NCBI GenBank assembly: GCA_964036045.1
Contig: OZ038385.1
Span: 44,009,722-44,073,721, forward strand
Origin: Eutreptiella sp. 'Long Island Sound 2002'
Taxonomy: Eukaryota; Euglenozoa; Euglenophyceae; Eutreptiales; Eutreptiaceae
DNA: 64,000 nt
Reading direction: 5' to 3'
The position numbers and the translations under genes are program-made. The notes below the pieces were generated by a model. That model made no database searches. It was given only the letters and a program-made list of their open reading frames with translations, and was not told the origin of the DNA. Shown here piece by piece: positions 63,991-64,000 of the stretch (position 1 is the stretch's first letter; every line of letters starts with the position of its first letter).

Positions 63991-64000
63991 AGCCTGATAG

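Larger units (their letters stand above)
1..64000. repeat. 64-bp satellite DNA array, 1000 head-to-tail monomers
   Basis: The whole window is a direct tandem repeat of a 64-bp monomer that starts AGCCTGATAGG and ends CACACCCAG. Key segments in order are CTGATAGGAACCAG (positions 4-17), CCGTGCACCGCG (18-29), TACCACTCAG (30-39), TAATACCCGC (40-49) and TCCTGTCACACCCAG (50-64). GC content of the first copy is 38/64. The last ten bases are positions 1-10 of a new monomer; the net length change of -10 bp is fully explained by the indels I found, which gives exactly 1000 complete monomers. No unique sequence, inversion or inserted element interrupts the array. Both ends run off the window, so the true array is longer. 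Arrays of this length and uniformity are known from eukaryotic heterochromatin. I do not recognise the family, and the location (centromere, subtelomere or sex chromosome) cannot be told from the sequence. Confidence 0.99.

Noticed and set aside
1-64000. CRISPR array
   Set aside because: Repeats are contiguous 64-bp monomers with point variants. There are no unique spacers between conserved repeats and no cas genes.
1-64000. Repetitive protein gene (for example a surface or silk-like protein)
   Set aside because: A 64-bp period breaks frame in every copy, and stops occur in all frames within about 192 bp over most of the array.
1-64000. CENP-B box or telomere repeat
   Set aside because: I looked for the TTCG...CGGGA core of the CENP-B box and for TTAGGG-type runs on both strands and saw neither in the monomer. 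A centromeric role is neither supported nor excluded.
1-64000. Internal 32-bp dimer structure of the monomer
   Set aside because: The two halves of the monomer do not align beyond short shared words such as ACC and CTC.
1-64000. GTGCAC and GTAC palindromes as protein-binding sites
   Set aside because: They occur in the monomer but are destroyed by the two commonest variants (position 20 A and positions 29-30 TC), so there is no sign that they are conserved.

Overview
The window holds one feature class: a single, uninterrupted, head-to-tail tandem array of a 64-bp GC-rich monomer (38 of 64 bases are G or C in the first copy). It fills the window from base 1 to base 64000. The first base is monomer position 1, and the last ten bases are positions 1-10 of a new monomer. 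Summing every length variant I could find (28 monomers with a 1-bp deletion at one site, two other 1-bp deletions, four 4-bp insertions and two 2-bp insertions) gives a net change of -10 bp. That matches the observed phase of the last monomer exactly, so the window holds 1000 complete monomers plus 10 bp. All monomers are on one strand. I see no inversion, no unique spacer, no inserted transposon and no flanking sequence.

I find no protein-coding gene, RNA gene, promoter, origin or CRISPR array. Because 64 is not a multiple of 3, each reading frame passes through all three phases of the monomer every 192 bp and meets its stop codons. The only open frames near 80 codons lie where a deleted T or a T-to-C change removes a TAA.

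The structure of interest is at higher order. Monomers differ at a few recurrent sites: position 6 G/A, 20 G/A, 29-30 GT/TC, 40 T/C/absent, 46 C/A and 58 C/T. The order of these variants acts as a barcode that exposes long, nested, nearly identical duplications. Region by region: a block of about 6.7 kb at the left edge recurs at 11069-17760; between the two lies a 39-monomer duplication (6610-8471 and 9105-10967); then a 9-monomer unit (17894-19040), a 30-monomer unit (19221-23075), an 8-monomer unit (23856-24890), a 26-monomer unit (24572-27940), a nested 29/65-monomer system (29625-36064), a related copy at 39712-40660, a 38-monomer unit (40986-45682), an 8-monomer unit (46275-47334), a nested 8/20-monomer system (48155-50215), a run of 13- to 15-monomer units (about 53040-58300), a 39-monomer duplication (57505-61587) and short units at the right end.

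The organism is probably a eukaryote with a large genome, since satellite arrays of this size and homogeneity are typical of eukaryotic heterochromatin (centromeric, subtelomeric or sex-chromosome). Many variants are C-to-T or G-to-A changes at CpG sites, which suggests CpG methylation, as in vertebrates or plants. I do not recognise the monomer and cannot name a species. No genes work together here; the biology is in how the array expands, homogenises and decays.
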